Both the position numbers and the translations under genes were made by a program. The notes below the pieces were generated by a model. The model had not been told where the DNA came from. It saw only the letters and a list, made by a program, of their open reading frames with translations, and did no database searches. From positions 1 through 5,789 of the forward strand of contig JAAZOE010000463.1 in NCBI GenBank assembly GCA_012797915.1: a stretch of DNA of 5,789 nt. The letters are read 5' to 3'. Shown here one piece after another: positions 4,768-5,789 of the stretch. This DNA comes from Candidatus Zixiibacteriota bacterium (GTDB lineage: Bacteria; Zixibacteria; MSB-5A5; GN15; JAAZOE01). How positions within the stretch are numbered: the stretch's first letter is position 1; each line of letters opens with the position of its first letter.

Positions 4768-5789
4768 TATTTCCCTTCATACTTGGCTTGAAATCGTTTG
4801 ATGGCGCTGTAGATCGCCTCGGCCGCCTGTCGCCGAAAATTCTTGTCCCGAAGCAGTTTCTCCTCGTCCGTGTTGGATATAACCGCCGTCTCCACTAAAA
4901 TCGAGGGCATGTACACCCGGTTGAGCACAACGAATCCGGCATGATCGACGCCGCGCGATTTGATGGACAGGCTCTTCCGCATCTCCATATCGGCCATGGA
5001 GGCCAAATCGGCCGATTCGGCCAGAAACTCGGTCTGAATCATATCGTTGAGAATAGCCGATAAATCGTCTTGGGCTTCGGCTTTCAGGTTGGGATCGTCC
5101 ACGAGGAACGGGGCGTTTTCCGCCTGGGCGACCGCCCGGGCGGAATCGTTCTTGGCCGGGGCCAGGTAAAATACTTCGAATCCATGGGCCGTCTTTTTGG
5201 GGGAGGCATTACAATGAATCGACACGAACAGGTCGGCCCGGGCATCATTGGCGATCTTGGCCCGTTTGTTCAGCGGCACCGCCTCGTCCTTGGTCCGGGT
5301 CATGACGACCTTGAACTTGTCGTCTTTGCGCAGCAGCTTGGCCAACTCGCGGGCAATTTCGAGGGTTATGTCTTTCTCCCGCGTCTTCCATTTGCGGCCG
5401 ATCGCCCCGTATTCGTTGCCGCCGTGGCCGGCGTCGATGACGATGACGTCCAGCTTGTCATCCGGGCCGATCCGGGTCAGAGAAGTGACCGCGCTGTCGG
5501 GCGCGAACGACGCATCCTCGATGGCGATTTGCAGCCGCCGGGGATCGGATTTATACCCATGGCGGTACTTGGAAAAGCTTCGGCGCAACTGGATCGACAG
5601 CTGGGCGGAATTGGGGAACTGGAAGGCATCGATCTTGATCACCGCCGGGCTGGTGACGGCCGCGATTTTGGTCCGATTGATCCTGCCGCCGGGGAATTCG
5701 ATATTCAGCCAGTTCCCCTCGCTCTGATAAATCTGATACGGTACCGAATCGGTGGTGAACACCTCGATCAGGGTGCCGTTTTCCTTGAC
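4767..5789 (-). CDS. N-acetylmuramoyl-L-alanine amidase (AMIN-like + Amidase_3), 5' end outside window
   Basis: A zinc amidase that cleaves the bond between MurNAc and L-alanine in peptidoglycan, used in cell separation and wall turnover. The frame is open from the window edge, giving 340 visible residues. The in-frame GTG at 5760-5762 is unlikely to be the start, because coding continues upstream as VKENGTLIE. The first ~115 residues are beta-rich (IYQSEGNWLNIEFPGG and following) and resemble an AMIN-type envelope-targeting domain. The catalytic domain begins at DVIVIDAGHGG (about 5418-5450). Zinc ligands are the His of DAGHGG, the Glu of TREKDITLEIA and the His of SIHCNAS (about 5204-5224). 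The catalytic Glu is in LVETAVISN (about 4872-4899), where Ala replaces the usual Gly after ET. A signal peptide should lie outside the window. It overlaps murI by one base. Confidence 0.93.
   Translation of the reverse strand, partial: VKENGTLIEVFTTDSVPYQIYQSEGNWLNIEFPGGRINRTKIAAVTSPAVIKIDAFQFPNSAQLSIQLRRSFSKYRHGYKSDPRRLQIAIEDASFAPDSAVTSLTRIGPDDKLDVIVIDAGHGGNEYGAIGRKWKTREKDITLEIARELAKLLRKDDKFKVVMTRTKDEAVPLNKRAKIANDARADLFVSIHCNASPKKTAHGFEVFYLAPAKNDSARAVAQAENAPFLVDDPNLKAEAQDDLSAILNDMIQTEFLAESADLASMADMEMRKSLSIKSRGVDHAGFVVLNRVYMPSILVETAVISNTDEEKLLRDKNFRRQAAEAIYSAIKRFQAKYEGK
4773..4778 (-). promoter_or_regulatory. Ribosome binding site of murI inside the amidase gene
   Basis: GAAGGG on the minus strand, five bases before the murI ATG. 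It lies in the last codons of the amidase gene, whose TAA overlaps the murI ATG by one base, so murI can be translated by re-initiation as well as from this site. Confidence 0.7.

Noticed and set aside
4204..4791. Plus-strand open frame opposite murI
   Set aside because: It has a low-complexity His/Arg-rich composition typical of an antisense frame, and murI on the other strand has all its catalytic motifs.
5248..5727. Plus-strand open frame opposite the amidase
   Set aside because: It is an antisense shadow of the Amidase_3 domain, with no ribosome site or family motif.

Overview
The window is bacterial chromosome, and every supported gene reads from the minus strand. Reading in transcription order (high to low coordinates), it holds: the 3' part of a periplasmic N-acetylmuramoyl-L-alanine amidase gene; murI (glutamate racemase); an A/T-rich gene of unknown function; a REP-associated tyrosine transposase (RAYT) gene flanked by three copies of a palindromic repeat; rdgB (XTP/dITP pyrophosphatase); tRNA-Pro(UGG) with a strong promoter; an rlmI-like 23S rRNA cytosine-C5 methyltransferase gene; and the 5' end of an APC-superfamily permease gene cut by the window start.

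Organism: the housekeeping genes are G/C-rich (42 of 60 bases are G/C at 4441-4500). An AMIN-type plus Amidase_3 protein fits a cell with a periplasm. The tRNA gene does not encode its 3' CCA, which argues against enterobacteria-like lineages. I cannot place the phylum from this sequence alone.

Layout and logic: the amidase and murI genes overlap by one base (TAATG) and form a cell-wall operon. In many bacteria a murI-rph-rdgB order is seen (Bacillus racE-gerM-rph-rdgB is a known version). Here rph is missing, and the space between murI and rdgB holds the unknown gene plus the RAYT/repeat unit. I read 2457-3949 as an accessory insertion into a conserved housekeeping cluster. The unknown gene begins 2 bases after the murI stop and ends 5 bases from one repeat copy, so its coupling to murI and its junction with the repeat are the most informative places in the window.

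The most interesting element is the RAYT gene with its private repeat family. Each unit has a CTCAGG box, a 10-13 base spacer, and a perfect 7-bp hairpin CCCACCC/GGGTGGG with a 3-base loop followed by GTACC. Two units face each other downstream of the gene and one lies upstream. This is the arrangement of REP/BIME elements and their RAYT enzymes, with a different repeat sequence. The low-coordinate third is translation-related: a near-consensus promoter drives tRNA-Pro, a perfect 9-bp hairpin follows the tRNA 3' end, and the rlmI-like gene starts about 60 bases further on, so the two may share a transcript.
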